A stretch of 6,031 nt of DNA from an uncultured Ruminococcus sp. GTDB lineage: Bacteria > Bacillota > Clostridia > Oscillospirales > CAG-272. The notes under the pieces were generated by a model that was not told the DNA's origin, did no database searches, and saw nothing but the letters and a program-made list of their open reading frames with translations. Location: the NCBI GenBank assembly GCA_902782785.1, contig CACZOH010000091.1, positions 1 through 6,031 on the forward strand, written 5' to 3'. A program made the position numbers and the translations under genes. Shown here piece by piece: positions 1 through 5,414 of the stretch; position 1 is the first letter of the stretch, and each line of letters starts with the position of its first letter.

Positions 1-21
1 GACGAGGTAACGAAACAGTGA
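1..21 (+). CDS. possible 3' end of an upstream rightward gene
   Basis: Reading from base 1, the codons give D-E-V-T-K-Q followed by TGA at 19-21. A strong hairpin terminator begins two bases later, and its longer T-run is on the plus strand, as expected for a gene ending here. Six codons cannot identify a product. A second plus frame also stops here (TAA at 8-10), so the frame is not certain, and the upstream gene may not exist. The call rests only on the position of the terminator. Confidence 0.3.
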   Translation, partial: DEVTKQ

Positions 22-22
22 C

Positions 23-52
23 AAAAAGGGCTGACGGATCAGCCCTTTTTTT
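23..52 (+). terminator. bidirectional intrinsic terminator
   Basis: A perfect 12-bp stem (23-34 pairing with 39-50) closes a CGGA tetraloop. The core is GGGCTGA/TCAGCCC. The plus strand ends in seven T (46-52), and the minus strand reads out through five T (complement of 23-27). It lies 37 bp beyond the noc stop codon, so it can end leftward noc transcripts. It can also end any rightward gene entering from the left. The longer T-run suggests it is stronger in the rightward direction. Confidence 0.88.
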
Positions 53-89
53 CGTCTTATACGGTTTTCCGGCGGGCTTGTCCGCGCCC

Positions 90-986
90 TTATTTCTTAT
101 TCGCCGGGACCTTTATTTTGACTTCTATCACGCCGTCGCCGTCGCTGCGCGTGCTTTCCACCGGTATCCCCGCCTGACGCACGATGCCGACTGCCTTGTC
201 TATCGTATTCAGAAATATACGTATGTCCTTGATCACTATTTTCTCCGCCGCGGGCTCCCTGCTTTTTTCTCCGCAGAGCTCAAGCACGTACTGCTCCGTC
301 TGTCTTACGTTATAGCCGCGCGAGGCGGCTGTAAGGAGGACTTTTTTTCTCAACTCCTTTGACTGCACCTTAAGCGCCGCGCGGATATGGCGCTCCGTCA
401 GTCCGTATTCCCTTGCGGTCTCTCTTTCGTCGTCGTCAAGCTTCAGCAGTCTCAGCTTGTTCGCCACGTACGACTGGCTGACGGACAAAAGCCCCGCTAT
501 ATCCTGCTGTTTTACACCGTACCGTCTTATGAGCGCGTCTATCGCCTCGGCTTCCTCAAAGCAGTCGAGCCCGCTCCTTTGGATGTTTTCAACGAGCGAG
601 AGCATTGCGGACTCCTCCTTGTCCGCCTCTATTATTATACACGGCACGTACGGAAGCTCGAGCATCCTCGCCGCACGCAGTCTTCTCTCTCCGGCTATAA
701 GCTCGTACAGACCGCCGAAGGACGTATCCTCGCCGGAAATCCTTCTCACGGTGAGCGGCTGTATTATCCCGTATCTCTTTATGCTCTCCGACAGGCTCTG
801 CAGACCGTCCACATCAAAATTCTTTCTCGGCTGATTTGGGTTGGGGCAGATACGCGAGGGGTTGAGCATATGTATCCTGCTCGCATCGTCCCGGTCCTTC
901 AGCGTCTTTTCGTATTTTTTCAGCTCCTCCTCGTATAAATACAGCTTTTTTATCTGTTCCTTCTGCTTTGAATTTATGCCGAACAA
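90..986 (-). CDS. noc: Noc-type ParB-family nucleoid occlusion protein
   Basis: This is a 298-aa ParB/Spo0J/Noc-family DNA-binding protein. Noc binds chromosomal sites and the membrane in a CTP-dependent way and keeps the division ring off the nucleoid. Residues 1-35 form a charged, probably helical lead. Residues 40-150 are the N-terminal CTP-binding domain, with NPNQPRK (49-55), LIAGERRLRAA (96-106) and ENIQR..L...EEA (133-146). A helix-turn-helix follows at about 160-183, ending in ANKLRLLKL. The C-terminal part (about 254-298) matches the Noc dimerisation region: a DIR..LNTI motif and a V-K-I-K-V-P...KK end. Residues Q171, K177, K182 and R199 line up with the four residues that define Noc rather than ParB site choice. 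The start is TTG at 986-984, set by AAGGAGG eight bases upstream. The gene stands alone on its strand and is divergent from the membrane-protein gene. Upstream it lacks the rsmG neighbour known from Bacillus. An ordinary ParB or a plasmid-type paralogue is the alternative. Confidence 0.87.
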   Translation of the reverse strand: MFGINSKQKEQIKKLYLYEEELKKYEKTLKDRDDASRIHMLNPSRICPNPNQPRKNFDVDGLQSLSESIKRYGIIQPLTVRRISGEDTSFGGLYELIAGERRLRAARMLELPYVPCIIIEADKEESAMLSLVENIQRSGLDCFEEAEAIDALIRRYGVKQQDIAGLLSVSQSYVANKLRLLKLDDDERETAREYGLTERHIRAALKVQSKELRKKVLLTAASRGYNVRQTEQYVLELCGEKSREPAAEKIVIKDIRIFLNTIDKAVGIVRQAGIPVESTRSDGDGVIEVKIKVPANKK

Positions 987-994
987 GAGAACGC

Positions 995-1002
995 ACCTCC
1001 TT
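995..1002 (-). promoter_or_regulatory. ribosome binding site of noc
   Basis: The minus strand reads AAGGAGGT here, a near-perfect match to the 16S anti-Shine-Dalgarno, and it ends eight bases before the TTG codon. This decides the TTG start. An ATG further upstream (1011-1009) is in another frame and leads only into a shadow reading frame. Confidence 0.85.
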
Positions 1003-1025
1003 TTTTTGCATATTTTATCACATTA

Positions 1026-1054
1026 TTTACATTTTTCTTGTCATAAAATGTCAG
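1026..1054 (-). promoter_or_regulatory. possible weak promoter for noc
   Basis: On the minus strand CTGACA (1054-1049) is a 5/6 match to a -35 box. It is followed after 17 bp by TGTAAA (1031-1026), a poor 4/6 match to a -10 box. Transcription would begin near 1019, leaving a leader of about 33 bases before the TTG start. This is the best candidate I see on this strand, but the -10 is weak, and another AT-rich hexamer nearby could be used instead. Confidence 0.3.
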
Positions 1055-1080
1055 CTCTTTACATTTTTCCCTTTACATTT
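1026..1080 (+). repeat. three direct copies of TTTACATTT in the divergent region
   Basis: TTTACATTT occurs at 1026-1034, 1058-1066 and 1072-1080. The first two copies extend to TTTACATTTTT. An inverted partner, AAAATGT (1045-1051), faces ACATTTT (1061-1067) across nine bases. The second and third copies supply the -35 boxes of the two rightward promoters, and the first overlaps the candidate noc -10. The set could be promoter duplication or an operator shared by both genes. AT-rich chance similarity is also possible. Confidence 0.55.
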
Positions 1081-1087
1081 ATATAAT
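1058..1087 (+). promoter_or_regulatory. sigma-A-type promoter P1 for the membrane-protein operon
   Basis: TTTACA (1058-1063, 5/6 match) is followed after 18 bp by a perfect TATAAT (1082-1087). Transcription would start near 1094, about 36 bases before the TTG start of the 787-aa gene. It overlaps promoter P2, which is offset by 13-14 bp. Confidence 0.6.
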
Positions 1088-1100
1088 TCTCTGTTATAAT
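1072..1100 (+). promoter_or_regulatory. sigma-A-type promoter P2, extended -10, for the membrane-protein operon
   Basis: TTTACA (1072-1077) is followed after exactly 17 bp by a perfect TATAAT (1095-1100). The -10 is preceded by TG one base away (TGTTATAAT, 1092-1100), an extended -10. The predicted start is near 1107, giving a short leader of about 23 bases. This is the best promoter in the window. It implies housekeeping transcription of the downstream operon rather than obvious self-control by a special sigma factor. Confidence 0.78.
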
Positions 1101-1117
1101 AAAAGAAAAACGGAAAC

Positions 1118-1121
1118 GGAG
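1118..1121 (+). promoter_or_regulatory. ribosome binding site for the 787-aa gene
   Basis: GGAG at 1118-1121 sits eight bases before TTG at 1130, which supports this non-ATG start. The next in-frame ATG (codon 15, at 1172) has no comparable site and would remove part of the cytoplasmic tail. Confidence 0.6.
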
Positions 1122-1129
1122 TCTTCGCT

Positions 1130-3493
1130 TTGGATAAGATAAAGTATATACTTGCTCTTAACAACATAAGAATGACCGATGCGGCAAAAGAGAGTATAAA
1201 CCGCGGTTTGAGGACCGCGTCTTCCGACGCGTGGCGAAGAAAGCGCAGAAAGACCGTTACGGCTGCCGTAGTTTCCGTTTTGTCGGTCCTGCTCGTAACG
1301 GCTCTTATCGTCGTCGCCGTCAATTCCATAAGAAATCAACAGGGCAAAGACGGTCCGGTGACGGACGCCATAACCGCCGCGCCTCCTCCCACGACCGCGC
1401 CTGAGACTGACGCGCCGGTCGCCATACCCGATGAAGAATACTTTACCGTGCGGGCGCTTTATGACAACATACCTTATTACGACGTTTTCAGATCCGCGGC
1501 TTCGTGTATGATACCGACAGAGGACGAGAGCGCAGTCGTGTTAGCCTCCGACCTGAGCGCGATGTACGGATATTTCGGCTCCGAAGATACGGAAAGCATC
1601 TGCGAGACGCTTTTCGCCTTTTATGAAAGGGGAAACTCGTATGTGTATTACAGTATACCGGAAGATCTTGATCCGAAATCGGTTGAGATAAGCGAGGAAT
1701 TAGGTCTGGCTTCCGACTCCTGCGACAGAAATGAGATAATAGTGCTTTCCGCCAAAAACGGTACGTTTGAATATCTTCTGACGTTTTCTGTTCTGGAGCC
1801 GAAAAACTGGGGGAGCACTTACGGTTCGTACACCTTCTTCAATTCCGCCGGCGTTATCCTGGGAAAATACTCTGCCGGCACGGGCTACCGGATATTAAAA
1901 TACAATATGAATATGATCAGGGCGAACGTATATAAGATAAGAAACGAAAAAGGCGTCCCTGTCATTTACGAAAGGACTTCAGTCAGATTCCGTACCGGTA
2001 TGGAGGAAAATAGCGACGAGACGGTGATACGCGCAGATAATGCGAACGTATCGTTTGTGAAAAGAACCGGCGTCTTAAAAAAAGGCGCGTTCATAACCGA
2101 TTCACACGGATACGTGCTGATGTCTGCGACAGAGAACGACCCGGAAGAAAAAATCGGTCCGTCCGGAAAGTCGTTCTATTTTCCGTATTCCTACCCACGC
2201 GGCGACGAAACGGGCGCCGTCAGCAGAAAAACCGTATGCGATATAATAAACAAATTCGATCTTCAGTGGTTTTTCCCGTGTTACGTATGTGAAAAGCCGA
2301 TAGGAACGACAATAATAGGCGGCGGCATAAAAACACCGTTTTCGACCGAGGGAACGCTTGTCCCATCATATATTGATTCATCGTCTATACGCGTTGAACA
2401 ACGCCTCTTTGTCGATCTGAGCGGCACTCCGCTCATCAGTTCGATCTGCTACGACCCCTCAGTGTGCGACAGACCTTATTTTAACCTGAATCTGATCAAC
2501 AGCGGCGGTCTTTCGATGGTTGAAATAGATCTCGTAAACGGCACGATGAACATTTGCCCTACGCTTGAGGATGCGCTTAATCTCAGAGAGCCCGAGGCTT
2601 TGGAATCCGGCTTTGAATTTAACTATATGTATATGGCGGACAAAAAAGGCGTAAAGGGCTATCCGTTCTCCGCGTATTCCGCCGATCTTCTTCCGTTCTG
2701 CGGTGCATACGGACACGGCTCCGAAAAAAACGGATTAACTGACGCTCTCGGACTGAAAACGTTTGATTTTGTTCAGCCGATCTCGGTATCCGTCAACGGT
2801 GACGAACCCGTTGAATGGATGGACACCTTAATACTGACGAGGAAAATGCACGCGATAAGCACGGACGACGTGACAGCCGCGTTTGCAAACAAGGGAGATA
2901 CAAAAAAATACCGTTACGTCACCGCGTATCAAACGGAGAGAAGCAACGTTATAGACGTAAACGGAGAAATATGCGGCATAATGACCGGCGGCGGCGCTTA
3001 TCTGTTTGACACCGCTATGCATCAGTTCACATTCCTTGTGATTGCCGACAGCGACGGATATCTGCTGTATATGGGACCGGAAACGCATTATACGCAGGAA
3101 AACACGGCGACCGAACAGAACGGATACAGATTTGAAAAAACACAGTCCGGTATCTTTTTCGGCACGCTTGCGCACGCGGCGGAGCTTTGCAGCGGAGACT
3201 TTGTTCTGCTGTCCTTCAAAAATGACGGACCGGAGACGTTCGCTGAAGCCGTTTATATGTACGCAGGCCGTGTTTCTTATCCGCTTCGCAGCGGTATGAA
3301 AACAATAACCACATATAATAACGGAAAGATCGAAAAAACCGAATGGCCGTACCATACTGAGACGAACTTATTACAGCTTCCCGAACCATCGGTACTCGGT
3401 GAGTTTGTATTCTTCTCCGAAAATGAAAACGCGATTATAATAGGCACACCGGGAAAAAAGTATGACGTTTTGCCCACCGCAGAGGATGATTAA
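1130..3493 (+). CDS. large single-pass membrane protein, anti-sigma-like layout, unknown ectodomain
   Basis: This is a 787-aa protein I do not recognise. Residues 1-42 form a short cytoplasmic segment ending in a basic patch, RRKRRK (36-41). A hydrophobic helix at about 43-65 is the only clear membrane span. A Thr/Pro/Ala-rich linker (about 76-100) leads to an ectodomain of nearly 690 residues. The basic patch predicts N-in, C-out topology. The ectodomain is rich in Tyr, Ser, Gly and beta-type segments and contains about a dozen cysteines. It shows no repeats, LPxTG anchor, protease or glycosidase motif that I can identify. The layout of short N-terminal tail, one helix and large outer domain is typical of membrane anti-sigma factors of Bacillota. 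The next gene, two bases later, is sigma-like, which supports that idea. However, no HxxxCxxC zinc anti-sigma motif is present, and the usual order (sigma first) is reversed. Being a gene is near certain; the regulatory role is inference. Confidence 0.9.
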   Translation: MDKIKYILALNNIRMTDAAKESINRGLRTASSDAWRRKRRKTVTAAVVSVLSVLLVTALIVVAVNSIRNQQGKDGPVTDAITAAPPPTTAPETDAPVAIPDEEYFTVRALYDNIPYYDVFRSAASCMIPTEDESAVVLASDLSAMYGYFGSEDTESICETLFAFYERGNSYVYYSIPEDLDPKSVEISEELGLASDSCDRNEIIVLSAKNGTFEYLLTFSVLEPKNWGSTYGSYTFFNSAGVILGKYSAGTGYRILKYNMNMIRANVYKIRNEKGVPVIYERTSVRFRTGMEENSDETVIRADNANVSFVKRTGVLKKGAFITDSHGYVLMSATENDPEEKIGPSGKSFYFPYSYPRGDETGAVSRKTVCDIINKFDLQWFFPCYVCEKPIGTTIIGGGIKTPFSTEGTLVPSYIDSSSIRVEQRLFVDLSGTPLISSICYDPSVCDRPYFNLNLINSGGLSMVEIDLVNGTMNICPTLEDALNLREPEALESGFEFNYMYMADKKGVKGYPFSAYSADLLPFCGAYGHGSEKNGLTDALGLKTFDFVQPISVSVNGDEPVEWMDTLILTRKMHAISTDDVTAAFANKGDTKKYRYVTAYQTERSNVIDVNGEICGIMTGGGAYLFDTAMHQFTFLVIADSDGYLLYMGPETHYTQENTATEQNGYRFEKTQSGIFFGTLAHAAELCSGDFVLLSFKNDGPETFAEAVYMYAGRVSYPLRSGMKTITTYNNGKIEKTEWPYHTETNLLQLPEPSVLGEFVFFSENENAIIIGTPGKKYDVLPTAEDD

Positions 3494-3495
3494 TT

Positions 3496-3873
3496 ATGGA
3501 TGATTATGAAAACGTAAAAAAACTGCTTGACAAATACGGGGACGATATATACAGATTCGCCTTTGTACTCACCTGCTCCGATAAAGGCGCGTCTGCGCTT
3601 CTCTCTGAGGCTGTTTCCGTTTTGTCGGGAGAGGATAAATTCACAAAGAACCTTACGGAAAACAGAAATCTTCTCTTCTCCGCTCTCGTCGAATACGCGC
3701 CGAAGCACGCGGGGATCTTCGACAGCAAGCAGATAAAAGATAAATACGGCGAAAAGGACGAGACGTTTTACGATCTGCTGAAAGCGCCGATAGCCGAAAA
3801 AGCGTTTACGCATCTCACTCTGTACGAGGATCTAACGGAAAAAGAGGCGAGAGAAATAATAAAAAGAAAATGA
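3496..3873 (+). CDS. truncated ECF sigma factor-like protein
   Basis: This 125-aa protein resembles ECF-type sigma factors but is shorter than their usual 160-200 aa. Residues 10-43 (KYGDDIYRFAFVLT, then a SEAVSVL end) match the pattern of sigma region 2, where the family usually has a D-A-E-D-L-x-Q-E stretch; here it reads GASALLSE. Residues about 88-125 follow the start of region 4: a helix with LLKAPIAEKAF, then LTLYEDLTEKEAREII. This corresponds to the family pattern of L-Y-Y-x-x-L-S-x-x-E-I-A-x-I-L. The protein then ends at KRK, where the turn and DNA-recognition helix should follow. I found no remnant of the missing helix in the other plus frames. The start ATG has GAGG ten bases upstream, inside the previous gene, and the stop overlaps the next start as ATGA, so all three genes are translationally linked. 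The homology is weak and judged by eye. A non-sigma helical protein is the alternative. Confidence 0.8.
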   Translation: MDDYENVKKLLDKYGDDIYRFAFVLTCSDKGASALLSEAVSVLSGEDKFTKNLTENRNLLFSALVEYAPKHAGIFDSKQIKDKYGEKDETFYDLLKAPIAEKAFTHLTLYEDLTEKEAREIIKRK

Positions 3874-4628
3874 GTGCGATACAGATAATACTGACGGCCG
3901 CGGGCGCGGGCGTCGCCTTGTTCAACTACACGGTATTTCTTATAATGAGCCGCAAAAACGCTCTGCCGTGGGCTTTGGCGGCGCTTATCTGTCTTACCGT
4001 TCCGCTTTTGCTCTGTGCGTTTCTCGGCGGTGTCGCGACGCGGTATTTCCCCGTTTTGTACGAGGCGCTGAAATGGATATATATCGCGCTCGGACTGCTC
4101 TATTCAACAACGTTTTTCGCGTTCTCCGCATATCTTCTCTATCCCGTCAAACAGACGGAGGACGCAGACGTCTTCGTGGTTTTCGGCTGCAGAACGTTCG
4201 GCTATACGCCTTCCTTCGCCCTGCGCAAACGGCTTGACAGAGCGTATGAGCTGTTATGCGGCAACCCCGACTCAAAAGCGGTTTTGTCCGGCGGCAGGGG
4301 GGACGACGAGACTGTGTCCGAGGCGGAATCCATGGCGGCATACCTTATGAGCAAAGGTATCCCTGAGGACAGGCTCATAAAAGAAGACAGATCCGCCTCT
4401 ACCGTTGAAAATATAGAGTTTTCCGCGGCGCTCATAAAAGACGCCGGGCTTGCCGGTAAAAAAATATCCGCCGTGTCAAGCGATTTTCACATAAAGCGGA
4501 TAAAAAAGCTGATAAACGAAAGAGGGCTTGAAGCAGGCGTCGCATATGCGAAAACCGACGATTTTTTAAGGCTCGTACAAAACCTCACGCGGGAATATAT
4601 GGTTTGGATAAGAACGGTGAGGACCTGA
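3870..4628 (+). CDS. YdcF/SanA-like DUF218 membrane protein
   Basis: This 252-aa protein has three predicted membrane helices (about 4-26, 33-56 and 68-91) followed by a DUF218 domain (about 98-250). Family motifs visible are VVFGC (103-107), the R-L..A.ELL helix, LSGGRGDDE (139-147), SEAESMAAYL (150-159), GIPEDRL (163-169), E-D-R-S-x-S-T-x-E-N (172-181) and S-D-F-H-x-x-R (204-210). Proteins of the SanA/YdcF family are envelope-associated, and SanA affects vancomycin exclusion in enterobacteria. The biochemical activity is not firmly settled, so I assign none. The first codon overlaps the stop of the sigma-like gene (ATGA) and lacks a strong ribosome binding site, pointing to translational coupling. 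Length and motif order are as expected for clostridial members with an N-terminal membrane part. Confidence in the family is high, in the precise function low. Confidence 0.88.
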   Translation: MSAIQIILTAAGAGVALFNYTVFLIMSRKNALPWALAALICLTVPLLLCAFLGGVATRYFPVLYEALKWIYIALGLLYSTTFFAFSAYLLYPVKQTEDADVFVVFGCRTFGYTPSFALRKRLDRAYELLCGNPDSKAVLSGGRGDDETVSEAESMAAYLMSKGIPEDRLIKEDRSASTVENIEFSAALIKDAGLAGKKISAVSSDFHIKRIKKLINERGLEAGVAYAKTDDFLRLVQNLTREYMVWIRTVRT

Positions 4629-4676
4629 CCGGCGACGGGACAAAAGCGTATATCATCATAAAAAAAACAAAAAAAC

Positions 4677-4709
4677 AAGTCCGCAAAAGGATACGTGAAA
4701 AACGGACTT
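4677..4709 (-). other. inverted repeat with a leftward U-tract, possible antisense terminator
   Basis: AAGTCCG (4677-4683) can pair with CGGACTT (4703-4709) across a 19-base loop. On the plus strand no T-run follows. On the minus strand the stem is followed at once by a T-rich run (complement of 4660-4675). That is the shape of a weak intrinsic terminator, but no leftward gene lies nearby. It may stop antisense transcription or simply be an AT-rich coincidence. The rest of the 112-bp gap shows no convincing promoter. Confidence 0.3.
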
Positions 4710-4726
4710 ATAAATATGTATCATAC

Positions 4727-4733
4727 AGGAGGG
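4727..4733 (+). promoter_or_regulatory. ribosome binding site of the lipoprotein gene
   Basis: AGGAGGG lies seven bases before ATG at 4741. It is the strongest such site among the rightward genes and suggests the lipoprotein is translated independently of the genes before it. Confidence 0.8.
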
Positions 4734-4740
4734 ATCTGAA

Positions 4741-5346
4741 ATGAAAAAAACAATAGCTATCATTATGCTTGTATCTGTCGTTATCGCCCTGTTTTCGGGA
4801 TGCACGGGCAGCCCGGCGGCGACGGAGAACACGACGGGAAAAGAGACCGGAAAAAGCACCGATTCGGCCGTCAGCACACCCGCCCCGTCGGAGGGTACGG
4901 CAGAGGTCCCGCCGGCGGACGGACAGCTGATCGAGGCGCACGCTCTTGTTTGTTATCTGCCGAACGCTTTAATGCCGACAGAATACAACGGTACGCTCGG
5001 CGTTTACGTGTTTTACACCGGAGAATATACCGGGATACACCCCACGGGACTTGAGTTCAGTTTTGTCATAACGAGCGATTCAAATACAAACGGGAATCTT
5101 CGGGCATACGCCGTCGAAGCGAGCGAAATGACTTCAAGGGCTAATGTCGAGCCCGAGGAAGTGGAGATAAACGGACATACCTGGCTGCGCTTTACGGTAA
5201 ACGCCGGCAACGTGAACTACTATACCGTATTTAACGGCGGTCTGTATGAGGTAACGACGTTTGCGGGCGGCGAGTCGATCGAAAACTATAACGCGGTGAA
5301 GCAGATGTTTGAAAAGACTGTGCATTTTGTGATATCCGAGGATTGA
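4741..5346 (+). CDS. secreted lipoprotein of unknown function
   Basis: This 201-aa protein has a classical lipoprotein signal: two lysines (2-3), a hydrophobic core (5-18) and a lipobox ending F-S-G-C with the modified cysteine at residue 21. Phenylalanine at the -3 position is less common than leucine but is tolerated. Residues 22-60 form a Thr/Ser/Pro/Gly-rich spacer that would hold the domain off the membrane. The C-terminal domain (about 62-201) has alternating beta-type segments and ends with YYTVFNGGLYEVTTFAGG followed by an amphipathic helix (Y-N-A-V-K-Q-M-F-E-K-T-V). That ending resembles the PsbP/DcrB/LpqN-like fold, where a similar strand pair and final helix occur; this is a visual resemblance only. 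It lies 112 bp after the DUF218 gene with no rightward terminator between, so it could share that transcript. A convergent terminator closes the unit. Confidence 0.88.
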   Translation: MKKTIAIIMLVSVVIALFSGCTGSPAATENTTGKETGKSTDSAVSTPAPSEGTAEVPPADGQLIEAHALVCYLPNALMPTEYNGTLGVYVFYTGEYTGIHPTGLEFSFVITSDSNTNGNLRAYAVEASEMTSRANVEPEEVEINGHTWLRFTVNAGNVNYYTVFNGGLYEVTTFAGGESIENYNAVKQMFEKTVHFVISED

Positions 5347-5350
5347 TACG

Positions 5351-5368
5351 TCCGTTTAAAAAAACGGA
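5351..5368 (+). repeat. small stem-loop after the lipoprotein gene
   Basis: TCCGTTT (5351-5357) pairs with AAACGGA (5362-5368) around an AAAA loop, four bases after the lipoprotein stop codon (TGA, 5344-5346). No T-run follows, so it is not a terminator alone. It could act as a 3'-end stabilising hairpin in front of the true terminator. Confidence 0.5.
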
Positions 5369-5375
5369 ACGACAG

Positions 5376-5403
5376 AAAAAAGGGGTTTGAAAACCCCTTT
5401 TTT
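5376..5403 (+). terminator. bidirectional intrinsic terminator between convergent genes
   Basis: A 12-bp stem (5376-5387 with 5392-5403) closes a TGAA loop. The GGGG/CCCC core is flanked by six A on one side and six T on the other, so both directions end in a T-run. It serves the lipoprotein gene from the left and the EF-G-like gene from the right, whose stop codon is only 11 bp away. Confidence 0.92.
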
Positions 5404-5414
5404 GTATATTCGCT

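Noticed and set aside
387..938. Long open frame on the plus strand opposite noc (183 codons)
   Set aside because: It lies entirely antisense to a gene with clear ParB/Noc motifs, has no ribosome binding site and no recognisable protein features.
814..1011. Minus-strand frame starting with ATG just upstream of the noc TTG
   Set aside because: Its ATG lies before the AAGGAGG site rather than after it, and the frame simply shifts across the start of noc; the noc frame carries the conserved motifs.
987..1129. Riboswitch or structured leader in the divergent region
   Set aside because: The predicted leaders are only about 23-36 bases long in either direction, too short for a known riboswitch class.
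1130..1255. Zinc-binding anti-sigma domain (HxxxCxxC) in the tail of the 787-aa protein
   Set aside because: The first 42 residues contain neither histidine nor cysteine, so a ZAS-type domain is excluded; any anti-sigma role would have to be of another type.
2828..3355. 175-codon frame on the minus strand inside the 787-aa gene
   Set aside because: It is fully covered by the longer rightward gene, has no start signals, and its composition looks like a shadow frame.
3860..3900. Possibility that a frameshift cut off region 4 of the sigma-like protein
   Set aside because: Reading the other plus frames past the stop gives no sequence resembling the missing turn and recognition helix; one of them immediately starts the genuine membrane segment of the DUF218 protein.
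4037..4055. Partial Noc-site-like sequence ATTTCCCC in the DUF218 gene
   Set aside because: Only one half of the palindrome is present; I found no complete Noc or parS site in the window by eye.
4695..4724. Promoter for the lipoprotein gene (TATCAT at 4719-4724 or TATAAA at 4709-4714)
   Set aside because: The first would start the RNA at or inside the ribosome binding site, and neither has a credible -35 box at the right distance.
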